Notes: generated by a model from the letters alone, not told the origin. Counted from the first letter of the stretch, positions 23,427 through 32,169 are shown. The stretch is 48,401 nucleotides of DNA from Streptomyces inusitatus (GCF_014651115.1 NZ_BMWG01000012.1:1-48401); one strand, 5' to 3'. Translations and numbers: made by a program.

Positions 23427-24620
23427 TCAGGCGAGGTCGCGCCGGGCGGCGATCTTCGAGGAGAGGCCGAAGATCTCGATGAAGCCCTGGGCCTTGGACT
23501 GGTCGAAGGTGTCGCCGGTGTCGTAGGTGGCGAGGTTGAAGTCGTAGAGCGACTCGTCCGACTTACGGCCGGTGACGACGGCGCGACCGCCGTGCAGGGT
23601 CATCCGGATGTCGCCGGTGACATGCTGGTTGGCCTCGTTGATGAAGCCGTCCAGAGCGCGCTTGAGCGGGGAGAACCACAGGCCGTCGTAGACCAGCTCG
23701 CCCCAGCGCTGCTCGACCTGCCGCTTGTAGCGGGCCAGCTCGCGCTCGACCGTGACGTTCTCCAGCTCCTGGTGGGCGGTGATCAGCGCGATCGCGCCGG
23801 GGGCCTCGTACACCTCGCGGGACTTGATGCCCACGAGACGGTCCTCGACGATGTCGATCCGGCCGATGCCCTGGGCTCCGGCCCGCTCGTTGAGCTGCTG
23901 GATCGCCTGGAGGACGGTGACGGGCCTGCCGTCGATGGCGACCGGGACGCCCGCCTTGAAGGAGATGACGACCTCGTCGGCCTCGCGGGGCTCGGCCGGG
24001 TTGGAGGTGTACTCGTAGACGTCCTCGATCGGCGCGTTCCAGATGTCCTCCAGGAAGCCGGTCTCCACGGCCCGCCCGAAGACGTTCTGGTCGATGGAGT
24101 ACGGCGACTTCTTGGTGGTGACGATCGGGAGCTGCTTCTCCTCGCAGAAGGCGATCGCCTTGTCCCGGGTCATCGCGTAGTCGCGGACCGGGGCGATGCA
24201 CTTCAGGTCGGGGCCGAGGGCGGAGATGCCGGCCTCGAAGCGGACCTGGTCGTTGCCCTTGCCGGTGCAGCCGTGGGCGACGATGCCGGCGTTGTGCTTC
24301 TTCGCGGCGGCGACCAGGTGCTTGACGATCGTGGGCCGGGAGAGCGCGGAGACCAGCGGGTAGCGGTCCATGTAGAGGGCGTTGGCCTTGATCGCCGGGA
24401 GGCAGTACTCGTCGGCGAACTCGTCCTTGGCGTCGGCGACCTCGGCCTCCACCGCACCGCAGGCGAGGGCGCGCTTGCGGATGACGTCCAGGTCCTCGCC
24501 GCCCTGGCCGACGTCCACGGCGACGGCGATGACCTCGGCGCCCGTCTCCTCGGCGATCCAGCCGATGGCGACAGAGGTGTCCAGACCGCCCGAGTAGGCG
24601 AGTACGACGCGCTCGGTCAC
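23427..24620 (-). CDS. argG: Argininosuccinate synthase
   Basis: The 397-aa protein opens with the ATP-binding PP-loop VVLAYSGGLDTSVAIGW and has GCTGKGNDQVRFE and the citrulline/aspartate region SPYSIDQNVFGRAVE. It condenses citrulline and aspartate with ATP. GTG 24620 has AAGGAG 6 nt upstream. The promoter and ARG boxes immediately upstream imply repression by ArgR, encoded about 0.8 kb away on the same strand. Confidence 0.97.
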   Translation of the reverse strand: MTERVVLAYSGGLDTSVAIGWIAEETGAEVIAVAVDVGQGGEDLDVIRKRALACGAVEAEVADAKDEFADEYCLPAIKANALYMDRYPLVSALSRPTIVKHLVAAAKKHNAGIVAHGCTGKGNDQVRFEAGISALGPDLKCIAPVRDYAMTRDKAIAFCEEKQLPIVTTKKSPYSIDQNVFGRAVETGFLEDIWNAPIEDVYEYTSNPAEPREADEVVISFKAGVPVAIDGRPVTVLQAIQQLNERAGAQGIGRIDIVEDRLVGIKSREVYEAPGAIALITAHQELENVTVERELARYKRQVEQRWGELVYDGLWFSPLKRALDGFINEANQHVTGDIRMTLHGGRAVVTGRKSDESLYDFNLATYDTGDTFDQSKAQGFIEIFGLSSKIAARRDLA

Positions 24621-24646
24621 GGGATTCTCCTTACGGTGCATTCGGT

Positions 24647-24684
24647 GATGGAATAAGTATGCAAGCTTCCGCATGATTCGTCAA
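24647..24684 (-). promoter_or_regulatory. argG promoter overlapped by ARG boxes
   Basis: On the minus strand TTGACG (24684-24679), 17 bp, CATACT (24661-24656) is a strong promoter. Two ARG-box-like dyads overlap it: TTGCATACTTATTCCATC (24664-24647) and one around TCATGCGGAAGCTTGCAT. The TGCAT/ATTCA-like half-sites and tandem arrangement fit ArgR hexamer sites covering the -10. Confidence 0.78.
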
Positions 24685-24775
24685 CGTCTCTTCGGGTGAC
24701 GCGGGGCGCGCCCGGGGCTCTCAAGGCGTGAAACAGCACGCCCGGAGCGAGGGGATCCGGCCGATAATCGGCTTC

Positions 24776-25363
24776 ATGGGACAGCGCTATGAACGCATAG
24801 AAGGCCGTATCCGGACATTCATCGAGCAGCAGCCCGTCTTCTTCACCGCGACCGCCCCGCTGAGCGGCGACGGCCATGTCAACCTCTCCCCCAAGGGCCG
24901 CAGCGGCACCCTCGTCGTCATCGACGGGCTGACCCTGGCCTATCTGGACTTCGGGGGCAGCAGCGCGGAGACCGTCGCCCATCTCCGCGAGGAGGGGAAC
25001 GGCAGGATCACCCTGATGTGGTGCGCCTTCTCCGGGCCGCCCAAGGTGCTGCGGGTGCACGGCCAGGGCGAGGCGGTCTTCCGGGACGACCCGCGCTGGG
25101 CGGAGCTGATCGGGTACTTCGCGGAGGTGGACGGGCCGAGCGCGCGGGCGATCGTGCTGGTGCGCGCCCGCCGGATCAGCGACGCCTGCGGCTTCGCGGT
25201 GCCGTTCATGACGTACGACGAGGAGCGGACGCAGCACGCCGAGCACTTCGCGCGGAAGACGGACGAGGAGTTCGCCGCGTACTGCGAGAAGAAGGAGCAT
25301 CTGGGCGTGAGCCTGGACGGGCTGCCCGCGCTCCCGCTGCCGCTGCCGGCGCGCACCGTCTGA
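24776..25363 (+). CDS. Pyridoxamine 5'-phosphate oxidase-family flavin split-barrel protein
   Basis: The 195-aa product has the split-barrel opening IRTFIEQQPVFFTATAPLSG, then GHVNLSPKG and LAYLDFGGSSAETVAHLRE, LMWCAFSGPPKVLRVHGQGE, typical of PNPOx-like FMN or F420 proteins. The substrate is unknown. The chosen ATG has -10-like GATAAT 7 nt upstream and no ribosome site; a longer GTG start at 24728 is in frame. It is transcribed against the arg genes on both sides and has no evident link to arginine synthesis. Confidence 0.85.
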   Translation: MGQRYERIEGRIRTFIEQQPVFFTATAPLSGDGHVNLSPKGRSGTLVVIDGLTLAYLDFGGSSAETVAHLREEGNGRITLMWCAFSGPPKVLRVHGQGEAVFRDDPRWAELIGYFAEVDGPSARAIVLVRARRISDACGFAVPFMTYDEERTQHAEHFARKTDEEFAAYCEKKEHLGVSLDGLPALPLPLPARTV

Positions 25364-25378
25364 CCGGCCCCGGGCACG

Positions 25379-25417
25379 CTTCCGGCCCGCGCCCCGGAGC
25401 GGGACGCGGGCCGGAAG
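25379..25417. terminator. Bidirectional terminator between the split-barrel gene and argR
   Basis: A 13-bp perfect stem (25379-25391 with 25405-25417) with a GC-rich loop lies between two converging genes and ends the argCJBDR transcript. Confidence 0.85.
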
Positions 25418-25426
25418 AGGCAGGTC

Positions 25427-25963
25427 TCAGCGGTCCTTCTGCGCCAGCCCCAGCAGATGGTCGGCGAGCGCCTGCCCGCCGGTGGGACCACGGCTGATCA
25501 GCAGCAGGGTGTCGTCGCCCGCGATGGTGCCGAGGATGTCGTGCAGTTCGGCCTGGTCGATGGCCGAGGCGAGGAACTGCGCCGCCCCGGGGGGCGTCCG
25601 CAGCACCACCAGATTGGCGGAGGCCTCCGCGGAGATCAGCAGCTCCCCGGAGAGCCGGCGCATCCGCTCCTCCTTCGCCGACTCGCCGAGAGGGGCCTGC
25701 GGGGTGCGGAAGCCGCCCTCGCTGGGCACCGCGTAGATCAGCTCGCCACCGGTGTTGCGGATCTTCACCGCGCCCAGCTCGTCGAGGTCCCGGGAGAGCG
25801 TCGCCTGAGTGACGTTCAGCCCGTTGTCCGCGAGGAGTTTCGCCAGCTGGCTCTGTGAGCGCACCGGCTGCCGGTTGAGGATGTCCACGATCCGACGGTG
25901 GCGGGCCATACGGGTCTGCGGTACCGCGGGCCCACCCTGCTCGGAGTCCTGCGCCTCGGTCAT
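25427..25963 (-). CDS. argR: Arginine repressor
   Basis: The 178-aa protein has the ArgR winged helix (SQSQLAKLLADNGLNVTQAT, then LSRDLDELGAVKI, residues ~36-68) and the C-terminal hexamerisation/arginine-binding domain (PGAAQFLASAIDQA, GTIAGDDTLLLISR). The GTIAGDD motif carries the arginine-contacting Asp pair. It represses argC and argG through the ARG boxes found here. It starts 7 bp after argD, as last gene of the operon. Confidence 0.96.
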   Translation of the reverse strand: MTEAQDSEQGGPAVPQTRMARHRRIVDILNRQPVRSQSQLAKLLADNGLNVTQATLSRDLDELGAVKIRNTGGELIYAVPSEGGFRTPQAPLGESAKEERMRRLSGELLISAEASANLVVLRTPPGAAQFLASAIDQAELHDILGTIAGDDTLLLISRGPTGGQALADHLLGLAQKDR

Positions 25964-25970
25964 CGTCGTC

Positions 25971-27176
25971 TCATTCTCCGGTTAGTCCTGTCCCGTTCCG
26001 CTCGTAGACCGTGTCGAGAACGCCGGGCAGGGCCCGGAGAAACGCGTCCACGTCCGCCTCACCAATGATCAGCGGCGGCATCAGCCGTACGACATCGGGA
26101 GCCGGGACGTTCACCAGGAAGCCGGCGTTCTGAGCCGCGAGCTGCACCTGAGGCGCGAGGGGCTCGTTGAGCACGATACCCAGCAACAGGCCGGCGCCGC
26201 GGACATGGGAGACCAGCTCGTGTCCGAGAGATTCCACTCCGTCCCGGATCTTCTCCCCCAGCCGTTTGACCTGGTCGAGCAGTCCGTCGGCGGCGAGAGT
26301 GTCCAGAACGGCCAGTCCGGCGGCGCAGGCGACGGGGTTGCCGCCGAAGGTGGAGCCGTGGTGGCCGGGCTTCAGCAGCTCGGCGGCCGGGCCGAAGGCG
26401 AGCACCGCGCCGAGCGGCAGCCCGCCGCCCAGCCCCTTGGCGAGGGTGACCACATCGGCCTCGACGCCCTCGGCCTGGGCGGCGAACCAGTGGCCGGTCC
26501 GGCCGATGCCGGTCTGGACCTCGTCCAGGACCAGCAGGGTGCCGGTGGCCCGGGTGATCTCCCTGGCCGCCTCCAGATAGCCGAGGTCGGGGACGACCAC
26601 ACCGTTCTCGCCCTGGATCGGCTCCAGGATCACCAGCGCCGTCTCGGTGGTGACGGCGGCGCGCAGGGCGGCGGCGTCCCCGTAGGGCACATGGGTGACC
26701 TCGCCGGGCAGCGGCAGGAACGGATCCCGCTTGGCGGGCTGGCCGGTGAGGGCGAGCGCCCCCATGGTCCGGCCGTGGAAACCGCCGGAGGCAGCGACCA
26801 TGTGCGTACGCCCGGTCAGCCGGCCGATCTTGAAGGCGGCCTCGTTGGCCTCCGCGCCCGAGTTGCAGAAGTAGGCCCGCCCCGGCCGGCCGGCCAGCTG
26901 GATCAGCCGCTCGGCGAGGGCGAGGGGCGGCTCGGCGGCGTACAGATTGGAGACATGGCCGAGGGAGGCGATCTGCCGGGAGACGGCCTCGACCACGGCG
27001 GGGTGGCCGTGGCCCAGCGCGTTCACGGCGATGCCGCCGACGAAGTCGGTGTACGTGACGCCGTCGGCGTCCCGGACGCGGGCGCCCTCGCCGCCGACCA
27101 GGGTGAGCGACGGGGTGCCGTAGTTGTCGGCCATCACGCCGCGCCAGCGCTGGGCGAACTCCTGGTTGCTCATCAT
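25971..27176 (-). CDS. argD: Acetylornithine aminotransferase
   Basis: The 401-aa class III aminotransferase has YFCNSGAEANEAAFKIGR, the Asp of VLDEVQTGIGRTG and the PLP lysine in TLAKGLGGGLPLGAV. It transaminates N-acetylglutamate semialdehyde to N-acetylornithine. ATG 27176 overlaps the argB stop (ATGA); a second ATG follows directly. Confidence 0.96.
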   Translation of the reverse strand: MMSNQEFAQRWRGVMADNYGTPSLTLVGGEGARVRDADGVTYTDFVGGIAVNALGHGHPAVVEAVSRQIASLGHVSNLYAAEPPLALAERLIQLAGRPGRAYFCNSGAEANEAAFKIGRLTGRTHMVAASGGFHGRTMGALALTGQPAKRDPFLPLPGEVTHVPYGDAAALRAAVTTETALVILEPIQGENGVVVPDLGYLEAAREITRATGTLLVLDEVQTGIGRTGHWFAAQAEGVEADVVTLAKGLGGGLPLGAVLAFGPAAELLKPGHHGSTFGGNPVACAAGLAVLDTLAADGLLDQVKRLGEKIRDGVESLGHELVSHVRGAGLLLGIVLNEPLAPQVQLAAQNAGFLVNVPAPDVVRLMPPLIIGEADVDAFLRALPGVLDTVYERNGTGLTGE

Positions 27177-28096
27177 TTCCCCTCAGTGACGGACCGGTCG
27201 TCGGGCACGACCATGGTGCCGATGCCCTCGTCGGTGAAGATCTCCAGCAGGATCGAGTGCGGCACCCGGCCGTCGATCACCCTGGCGGTGTTGACCCCGT
27301 TGCGGACGGCGAAGAGACAGCCCTCCATCTTGGGGACCATCCCGCTGGAGAGATCCGGAAGCAGCTTCTCCAGCTGGGTGGCGGTGAGCCTGCTGATCAC
27401 CTCGTCGCTGTGGGGCCAGTCCTCGTAGAGGCCCTCGACATCGGTGAGCACCATCAGGGTTTCCGCGCCAAGCGCCGCAGCGAGAGCCGCAGCCGCCGTA
27501 TCAGCATTGACGTTGTAGACATGGCCGTCGTCCTCCGCACGGGCGATGGAGGAGATGACCGGGATCCGGCCGTCCTCCAGCAGCGCCTTCACGGCGCCGG
27601 TGTCGATCCTGGTCACCTCGCCGACCCGGCCGATGTCGACCGGTACGCCGTCGATGAGCGGCAGATGCTTGGTCGCGGTGATGGTGTGGGCGTCCTCGCC
27701 GGTGAGACCGACGGCGAGCGGCCCGTGCTGGTTGAGCAGCCCGACCAGCTCGCGCTGGACCTGTCCGGCCAGCACCATCCGTACGACGTCCATCGCCTCG
27801 GGCGTGGTGACCCGAAGCCCCGCCTTGAACTCGCTGACCAGGCCCTGCTTGTCGAGCTGGGCGCTGATCTGCGGGCCGCCGCCGTGGACGACGACCGGCT
27901 TGAGACCGGCGTGGTGGAGAAAGACGACGTCCTGGGCGAAGGCCGCCTTCAGATCCTCGTCGATCATGGCGTTGCCGCCGAACTTCACCACCACGGTCTT
28001 GCCCTGGTGACGGGTCAGCCAGGGCAGCGCCTCGATGAGGATCCGGGCCTTCGGCAGCGCGGTGTGCTTGCGCGCGGGGGTCTGGGGGCCGCTCAT
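27173..28096 (-). CDS. argB: Acetylglutamate kinase
   Basis: The 307-aa amino-acid kinase shows VVVKFGGNAM, VVVHGGGPQISAQLDKQGL, NVNADTAA and LTDVEGLY. It phosphorylates N-acetylglutamate, the controlled step of the pathway, and belongs to the long type usually feedback-inhibited by arginine. Its ATG overlaps the argJ stop by 4 bp. Confidence 0.96.
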   Translation of the reverse strand: MSGPQTPARKHTALPKARILIEALPWLTRHQGKTVVVKFGGNAMIDEDLKAAFAQDVVFLHHAGLKPVVVHGGGPQISAQLDKQGLVSEFKAGLRVTTPEAMDVVRMVLAGQVQRELVGLLNQHGPLAVGLTGEDAHTITATKHLPLIDGVPVDIGRVGEVTRIDTGAVKALLEDGRIPVISSIARAEDDGHVYNVNADTAAAALAAALGAETLMVLTDVEGLYEDWPHSDEVISRLTATQLEKLLPDLSSGMVPKMEGCLFAVRNGVNTARVIDGRVPHSILLEIFTDEGIGTMVVPDDRSVTEGK

Positions 28097-29247
28097 GAGC
28101 TGTACGCGCTGTTCTCGTGGACGTAGTCGGCGGTGAGGTCGTTGGCCCAGATGACGGCCGAGGCGGAGCCCGCCGAGAGGTCCGCGGTGATCCGCACCTC
28201 GCGGAAGCGCATGTCCACCAGGTCCCGGTCCTCGCCGACGCTGCCCGCGCGGCAGACCCACACATCGTTGATCGCGACATTGAGCCGGTCGGGCTCGAAG
28301 ACGGCCTTGGTGGTGCCGATGGCGGAGAGCACCCGGCCCCAGTTGGGGTCCTCTCCGTGGATCGCGCACTTGAGGAGGTTGTTGCGGGCGATCGAGCGGC
28401 CGACCTCGACGGCGTCGTCCTCGGTGGCCGCGCCCACGACCTCGATGCGGATGTCCTTGGACGCGCCCTCGGCGTCGCCGATGAGCTGACGGGCGAGATC
28501 GTCGCAGACGGCCCGGACGGCCTCGGCGAACGCGGCCTCCTCGGGGACCGTCCCGGACGCGCCGGAGGCGAGCAGCAGCACGGTGTCGTTGGTGGACATG
28601 CAGCCGTCGGAGTCCACCCGGTCGAAGGTGGTGCGGGTGGCCTCGCGCAGCGCCCTGTCCAGGGCGGGGCTGTCGACATCGGCGTCGGTGGTGAGCACCA
28701 CGAGCATGGTGGCGAGCCCGGGGGCGAGCATTCCGGCCCCCTTGGCCATGCCGCCGACGGTCCAGCCCTCGCCCTGGCGGACGGCGGTCTTGTGGACGGT
28801 GTCGGTGGTCTTGATGGCGATGGCGGCCTTCTCGCCACCGTACGGGGAGAGCTCGCCCGCCGCCTTCTCGATGCCCGGCAGCAGCTTGTCCATGGGGAGG
28901 AGCAGGCCGATGAGACCGGTGGAGGCGACGGCGATCTCGCCCGCGCTGTGGCCCTTCAGCACCTCGGCGGCCTTCTCGGCGGTGGCGTGGGTGTCCTGGA
29001 AGCCCTGCGGGCCGGTGCAGGCGTTGGCCCCGCCGGAGTTCAGGACGACGGCGCCGACCGTGCCGCCCTTGAGGACCTGCTCGGACCAGAGGACCGGGGC
29101 CGCCTTGACGCGGTTGGAGGTGAAGACGCCCGCGGCGGCGCGGCGGGGACCGTTGTTGACCACGAGGGCCAGGTCCGGGTTGCCGTTCTCCTTGATTCCG
29201 GCGGCGATGCCCGCCGCCGTGAATCCTTGCGCTGCCGTGACGCTCAC
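28093..29247 (-). CDS. argJ: Glutamate N-acetyltransferase / amino-acid acetyltransferase
   Basis: The 384-aa precursor contains the autoproteolysis site Ala-Thr in GMLAPGLATMLVVLTTDA near residue 181, where Thr becomes the N-terminal nucleophile of the beta chain. NSGGANACTG and DPNWGRVLSAIG are also characteristic. It moves acetyl from N-acetylornithine to glutamate, so the pathway is cyclic and little ArgA activity is needed. GTG 29247 overlaps the argC stop (GTGA). Confidence 0.96.
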   Translation of the reverse strand: MSVTAAQGFTAAGIAAGIKENGNPDLALVVNNGPRRAAAGVFTSNRVKAAPVLWSEQVLKGGTVGAVVLNSGGANACTGPQGFQDTHATAEKAAEVLKGHSAGEIAVASTGLIGLLLPMDKLLPGIEKAAGELSPYGGEKAAIAIKTTDTVHKTAVRQGEGWTVGGMAKGAGMLAPGLATMLVVLTTDADVDSPALDRALREATRTTFDRVDSDGCMSTNDTVLLLASGASGTVPEEAAFAEAVRAVCDDLARQLIGDAEGASKDIRIEVVGAATEDDAVEVGRSIARNNLLKCAIHGEDPNWGRVLSAIGTTKAVFEPDRLNVAINDVWVCRAGSVGEDRDLVDMRFREVRITADLSAGSASAVIWANDLTADYVHENSAYSS

Positions 29248-30272
29248 GGTGCCACTCCGATCGTTGAGAGTCCTGTGGTCTCGTCGAGGCCCAGGGCGAT
29301 GTTCATGCTCTGCACCGCGCCGCCGGCGGTGCCCTTGGTCAGGTTGTCGATGGCGCTGATCGCGATGATCCGGTGGGCGCTCTCGTCGTACGCGACCTGG
29401 ATCTGCGCGGCGTTGGAGCCGTACACGGACGCGGTCGCGGGCCACTGCCCCTCGGGGAGCAGCCGGACGAAGGGCTCGTCGGCGAACGCCTTCTCGTAGG
29501 CGGCCCGTACGTCCGCCGCCGTGACGCCCGGCCGCGCCTTCGCGGAGCAGGTGGCGAGGATGCCGCGCGCCATGGGGGCGAGGGTCGGGGTGAAGGAGAC
29601 CGTGATCCGCTCCCCCGCCACCGCGCTCAGGTTCTGGATCATCTCGGGGGTGTGCCGGTGGCCGCCGCCCACGCCGTACGGGCTCATCGAACCCATCACC
29701 TCGGAGCCCAGCAGATGCGCCTTGGGCGTCTTGCCCGCGCCGGAGGTCCCGGAGGCGGCCGTGATCACGGCCTCGGGCTCGGCGATGTCCGCCGCGTACG
29801 CCGGGAAGAGCGCCAGCGAGACGGCGGTCGGATAGCACCCGGGCACCGCGATCCGCCTGGCCCCCGTCAGCGCGCCCCGCGCGCCCGGCAGCTCGGGGAG
29901 GCCGTAGGGCCAGGTCCCCGCGTGCTCCGAGCCGTAGAACCTCTCCCAGTCCGCGGCGTCCGCCAGCCGGAAGTCCGCCCCCATGTCGATGACGAGGACA
30001 TCCTCGCCGAGCTGCTCGGCCACGGCGGCCGACTGCCCGTGCGGCAGCGCGAGAAACACGACATCGTGCCCCGCCAGCACCTCGGCCTCGGTGGGCTCCA
30101 GCACCCGTCCGGCCAGCGGCGTCAGATGCGGCTGAAGTCCGCCGAGCGCCTGCCCGGCGTTTGAATGGCCGGTGAGCGCGCCGATCTCGACCCCGGGATG
30201 CCCCAGAAGCAGCCGGAGCACCTCCCCGCCCGCATAGCCGCTCGCGCCCGCCACTGCTGCTCGTACCGCCAT
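29244..30272 (-). CDS. argC: N-acetyl-gamma-glutamyl-phosphate reductase
   Basis: The 342-aa protein has the Rossmann motif AAVAGASGYAGGEVLRLLLG at its N-terminus and the active-site Cys in RRIAVPGCYPTAVSL, followed by SGTSGAGKTPK and GGGHRHTPEM. It reduces N-acetylglutamyl phosphate to the semialdehyde with NADPH. AAGGAGGG precedes the ATG. It is first gene of argCJBDR. Confidence 0.96.
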   Translation of the reverse strand: MAVRAAVAGASGYAGGEVLRLLLGHPGVEIGALTGHSNAGQALGGLQPHLTPLAGRVLEPTEAEVLAGHDVVFLALPHGQSAAVAEQLGEDVLVIDMGADFRLADAADWERFYGSEHAGTWPYGLPELPGARGALTGARRIAVPGCYPTAVSLALFPAYAADIAEPEAVITAASGTSGAGKTPKAHLLGSEVMGSMSPYGVGGGHRHTPEMIQNLSAVAGERITVSFTPTLAPMARGILATCSAKARPGVTAADVRAAYEKAFADEPFVRLLPEGQWPATASVYGSNAAQIQVAYDESAHRIIAISAIDNLTKGTAGGAVQSMNIALGLDETTGLSTIGVAP

Positions 30273-30296
30273 CGAACCCTCCTTGTCGACGGCATG

Positions 30297-30325
30297 ACTA
30301 TACGCAGCACTGCACTTTTATGCAA
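30297..30325 (-). promoter_or_regulatory. argC promoter with ARG box
   Basis: On the minus strand TTGCAT (30325-30320), 17 bp, TATAGT (30302-30297) is close to consensus. An ARG box TGCATAAAAGTGCA (30324-30311) overlaps the -35 and spacer, and a weaker second dyad follows toward the -10. ArgR binding would block RNA polymerase. Confidence 0.82.
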
Positions 30326-30334
30326 TGGAGTGGG

Positions 30335-30384
30335 GACGGACCACGGACGGCCCGGGGGCCCGACGGCCCTGGGAAGGGTCCGTC
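30335..30384 (-). terminator. Possible terminator after the MerR-HEAT gene
   Basis: An outer stem GACGGACC/GGTCCGTC (30335-30342 with 30377-30384) encloses a GC-rich inner dyad. It overlaps the stop codon of the MerR gene and ends just before the argC promoter. Confidence 0.45.
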
Positions 30385-31387
30385 ATCGTGCGTCGCGCAG
30401 CCGAAGGAGGTACGCGGCGGTCAGCGCGACGGCGCGGTCCGCGTCCCGCGACAACTCCTCAAGGGCGTCCGACGCGCTCGTGCCCGGGATGTCCCCCAGC
30501 GCCTGGGTCAGCCGTCCGCGCGCGGGCGCGGGGGTGGTGTCGTGGGCGAGGCGGTCGACGAGCCTCGCCGTGATCCGGTCCGCCGCAGCGGTGTCGCTCG
30601 CCAGTACGCCCAGTGCGTCGGCCGCGCCGGTGTCGTTCCCTCCCGCCACGATCATGTCGATGAGCGTCGGGACCGCGTCGGCCGCACCACGTGCCCCGAG
30701 CACCAGGGCCGCGTGCCCGCGGACCGTGATGTCGTCGTCCGCGAGGGCGTCCCGCAGCCGCGCGGCGGCCTCGTCGCCGGGCATCTCGGCGAGGGACTGA
30801 ACGGCGCGTTCCCGCACCGCGGCCGCCGGTGAGCGAAGGCCCTTCGACAGCAGTGCCGTGCCACGGCCGCCCGATCGCGCCAGGGCCCATCGAAGGGCCC
30901 CGGCGACATTCGGATCCCTCTCGCTCAGCACCGCCTCGACCAGCGCCTCCACCGGCACCGGCACCTCGTCGACCGAGGAGAGGGCGGCGCGCTGGCGCAC
31001 ATCGGCGCTCTTCGATCCCAGCGCCTGGAGGAGCGAGACGACCTGGAGGACGCCCTCCCAGCCGGCGGGGTCCGCGGCGTCGATCCGGCGCAGCCGCGTG
31101 AGCAGCTCGGTCTCCGCCGCGATCCGTTCGCGCGTCTGCCGGACGAGGTCGTCGACGAGCGCCGAAGGCGTGAAGCCGGGATCGTCGAGCGCGCGTCCGA
31201 CCTCGCGCAGCGACAGCCCCAGCGACCGCAGGCTCTCGATGTGGAAGATCCGCCGGATGTCCTCCCCGGAGTACTCCCGGTAGCCGGAGCCGGTACGGCC
31301 CGAAGGGCGCACCAGGCCGAGCGACTCGTAATGCCGGAGCATGCGGGCACTGACCCCGGACCGTCGCGCCACCTCGCCGATCAACAC
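30383..31387 (-). CDS. MerR-family regulator fused to HEAT repeats
   Basis: The 334-aa protein begins with a MerR winged helix (LIGEVARRSGVSARMLRHYE, then GYREYSGEDIRRIFHI and LGLSLREVGRAL, residues 2-70) and a dimerisation coiled coil (~75-105). From about 110 to the end it is a HEAT/armadillo-type solenoid (SPAAAVRERAVQSLAEMPGD, DDITVRGHAALVLGARG), in place of a small-molecule or metal domain. The effector may therefore be a protein. It starts 7 bp after a separate HEAT gene and probably controls that operon's own 19-bp-spacer promoter. Confidence 0.88.
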   Translation of the reverse strand: MLIGEVARRSGVSARMLRHYESLGLVRPSGRTGSGYREYSGEDIRRIFHIESLRSLGLSLREVGRALDDPGFTPSALVDDLVRQTRERIAAETELLTRLRRIDAADPAGWEGVLQVVSLLQALGSKSADVRQRAALSSVDEVPVPVEALVEAVLSERDPNVAGALRWALARSGGRGTALLSKGLRSPAAAVRERAVQSLAEMPGDEAAARLRDALADDDITVRGHAALVLGARGAADAVPTLIDMIVAGGNDTGAADALGVLASDTAAADRITARLVDRLAHDTTPAPARGRLTQALGDIPGTSASDALEELSRDADRAVALTAAYLLRLRDAR

Positions 31388-31394
31388 GGCCCCA

Positions 31395-32117
31395 TCATCC
31401 CTCCTGACCCCATCCGTCGAGGGCCACGATGCGCTTCGCCTCCTCGATCGCGGACTCGAATCCGGTGTCCGGGTCGCGCAGCAGCCGCTGTGTCGCCAGC
31501 GCGTGTGCGCGTGCGCCCGGGTCGGGGGCTGTCGTCGCGGCGAGCAGAGCCGGCGCGATCACCTCCCCCAGCGCGACCAGCGCCCGGCTGAGACTCAGCT
31601 GCGTCTCCCGCCCGCCGCGCCCGAGCTGCGTCGCCAGCACCACGGCCAACGCCGCCTCCTCGCCTTCCGGCACGAGCACGACCGCGGCCCGCCAGGCACT
31701 CCGCGCCACCTCGTCGTCGGCGTCGGACAGCAGCGCCCGGGTGATCGCCGGCCACGCCCGCCGGTCCCCGACCTTGGACAGCGTGTGCAGCGCCTGGCTC
31801 CGTGCCTGCGTCCGCTCCGAGCGGACTTCCCGGAGCAGCCCGGGAAGCGTCATGGACACCGGGTGGCGGGTGAGCGCCCAGGTCAGCATGTCGCGGACGA
31901 AGAACTCGGGCTCGATCGCGCACCGCTCGACGAGCTTGTCGACGAAGCGCGGGTCCGGCGTCGTACCGGCCTCCAGGGCGGCCCGCAGCCGCACGGACGA
32001 ACGGCCGTCCTCCAGACCCCGGAGCACCGCCCGTACCGCGTCCGCGCCCGTGTCCTGCCGGTCCGTGTCCTGCCGGTCCGTGTCCTGCCGGTCCGTGTCC
32101 TGTCGCGTGATCGTCAT
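31395..32117 (-). CDS. HEAT-repeat protein
   Basis: The 240-aa protein has four RQDTD-type units at residues 5-23 from a 15-bp DNA repeat, then an all-helical HEAT solenoid (DGRSSVRLRAALEAG, SERTQARSQALHTLSKVGD, DADDEVARSAWRAAVVL). No catalytic motif. AGGAGG lies 8 nt before ATG 32117. It is co-transcribed with the MerR-HEAT gene; the matching solenoids suggest the two proteins interact or share a binding partner. Confidence 0.82.
   Translation of the reverse strand: MTITRQDTDRQDTDRQDTDRQDTGADAVRAVLRGLEDGRSSVRLRAALEAGTTPDPRFVDKLVERCAIEPEFFVRDMLTWALTRHPVSMTLPGLLREVRSERTQARSQALHTLSKVGDRRAWPAITRALLSDADDEVARSAWRAAVVLVPEGEEAALAVVLATQLGRGGRETQLSLSRALVALGEVIAPALLAATTAPDPGARAHALATQRLLRDPDTGFESAIEEAKRIVALDGWGQEG
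32049..32104. repeat. 15-bp in-frame tandem repeat
   Basis: Nearly four copies of GTCCGTGTCCTGCCG encode the RQDTD array at the N-terminus of the HEAT protein. The unit length keeps frame, so copy number can vary between strains without breaking the gene. Confidence 0.88.
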
Positions 32118-32138
32118 CGAGACCACCTCCTCGGCAGC

Positions 32139-32169
32139 AGTGAAGGCCCTGTCACCGTGTCAAGGTCAA
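32139..32169 (-). promoter_or_regulatory. MerR-type promoter with 19-bp spacer
   Basis: On the minus strand TTGACC (32169-32164) and TTCACT (32144-32139) are separated by exactly 19 bp. The spacer region carries an imperfect dyad at 32147-32165 (CCTTGACAC/GTGACAGGG, 7 of 9 matching). Overlong spacers with a central dyad are the hallmark of MerR-controlled promoters. The predicted start is about 15 nt before the HEAT gene. Confidence 0.75.
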
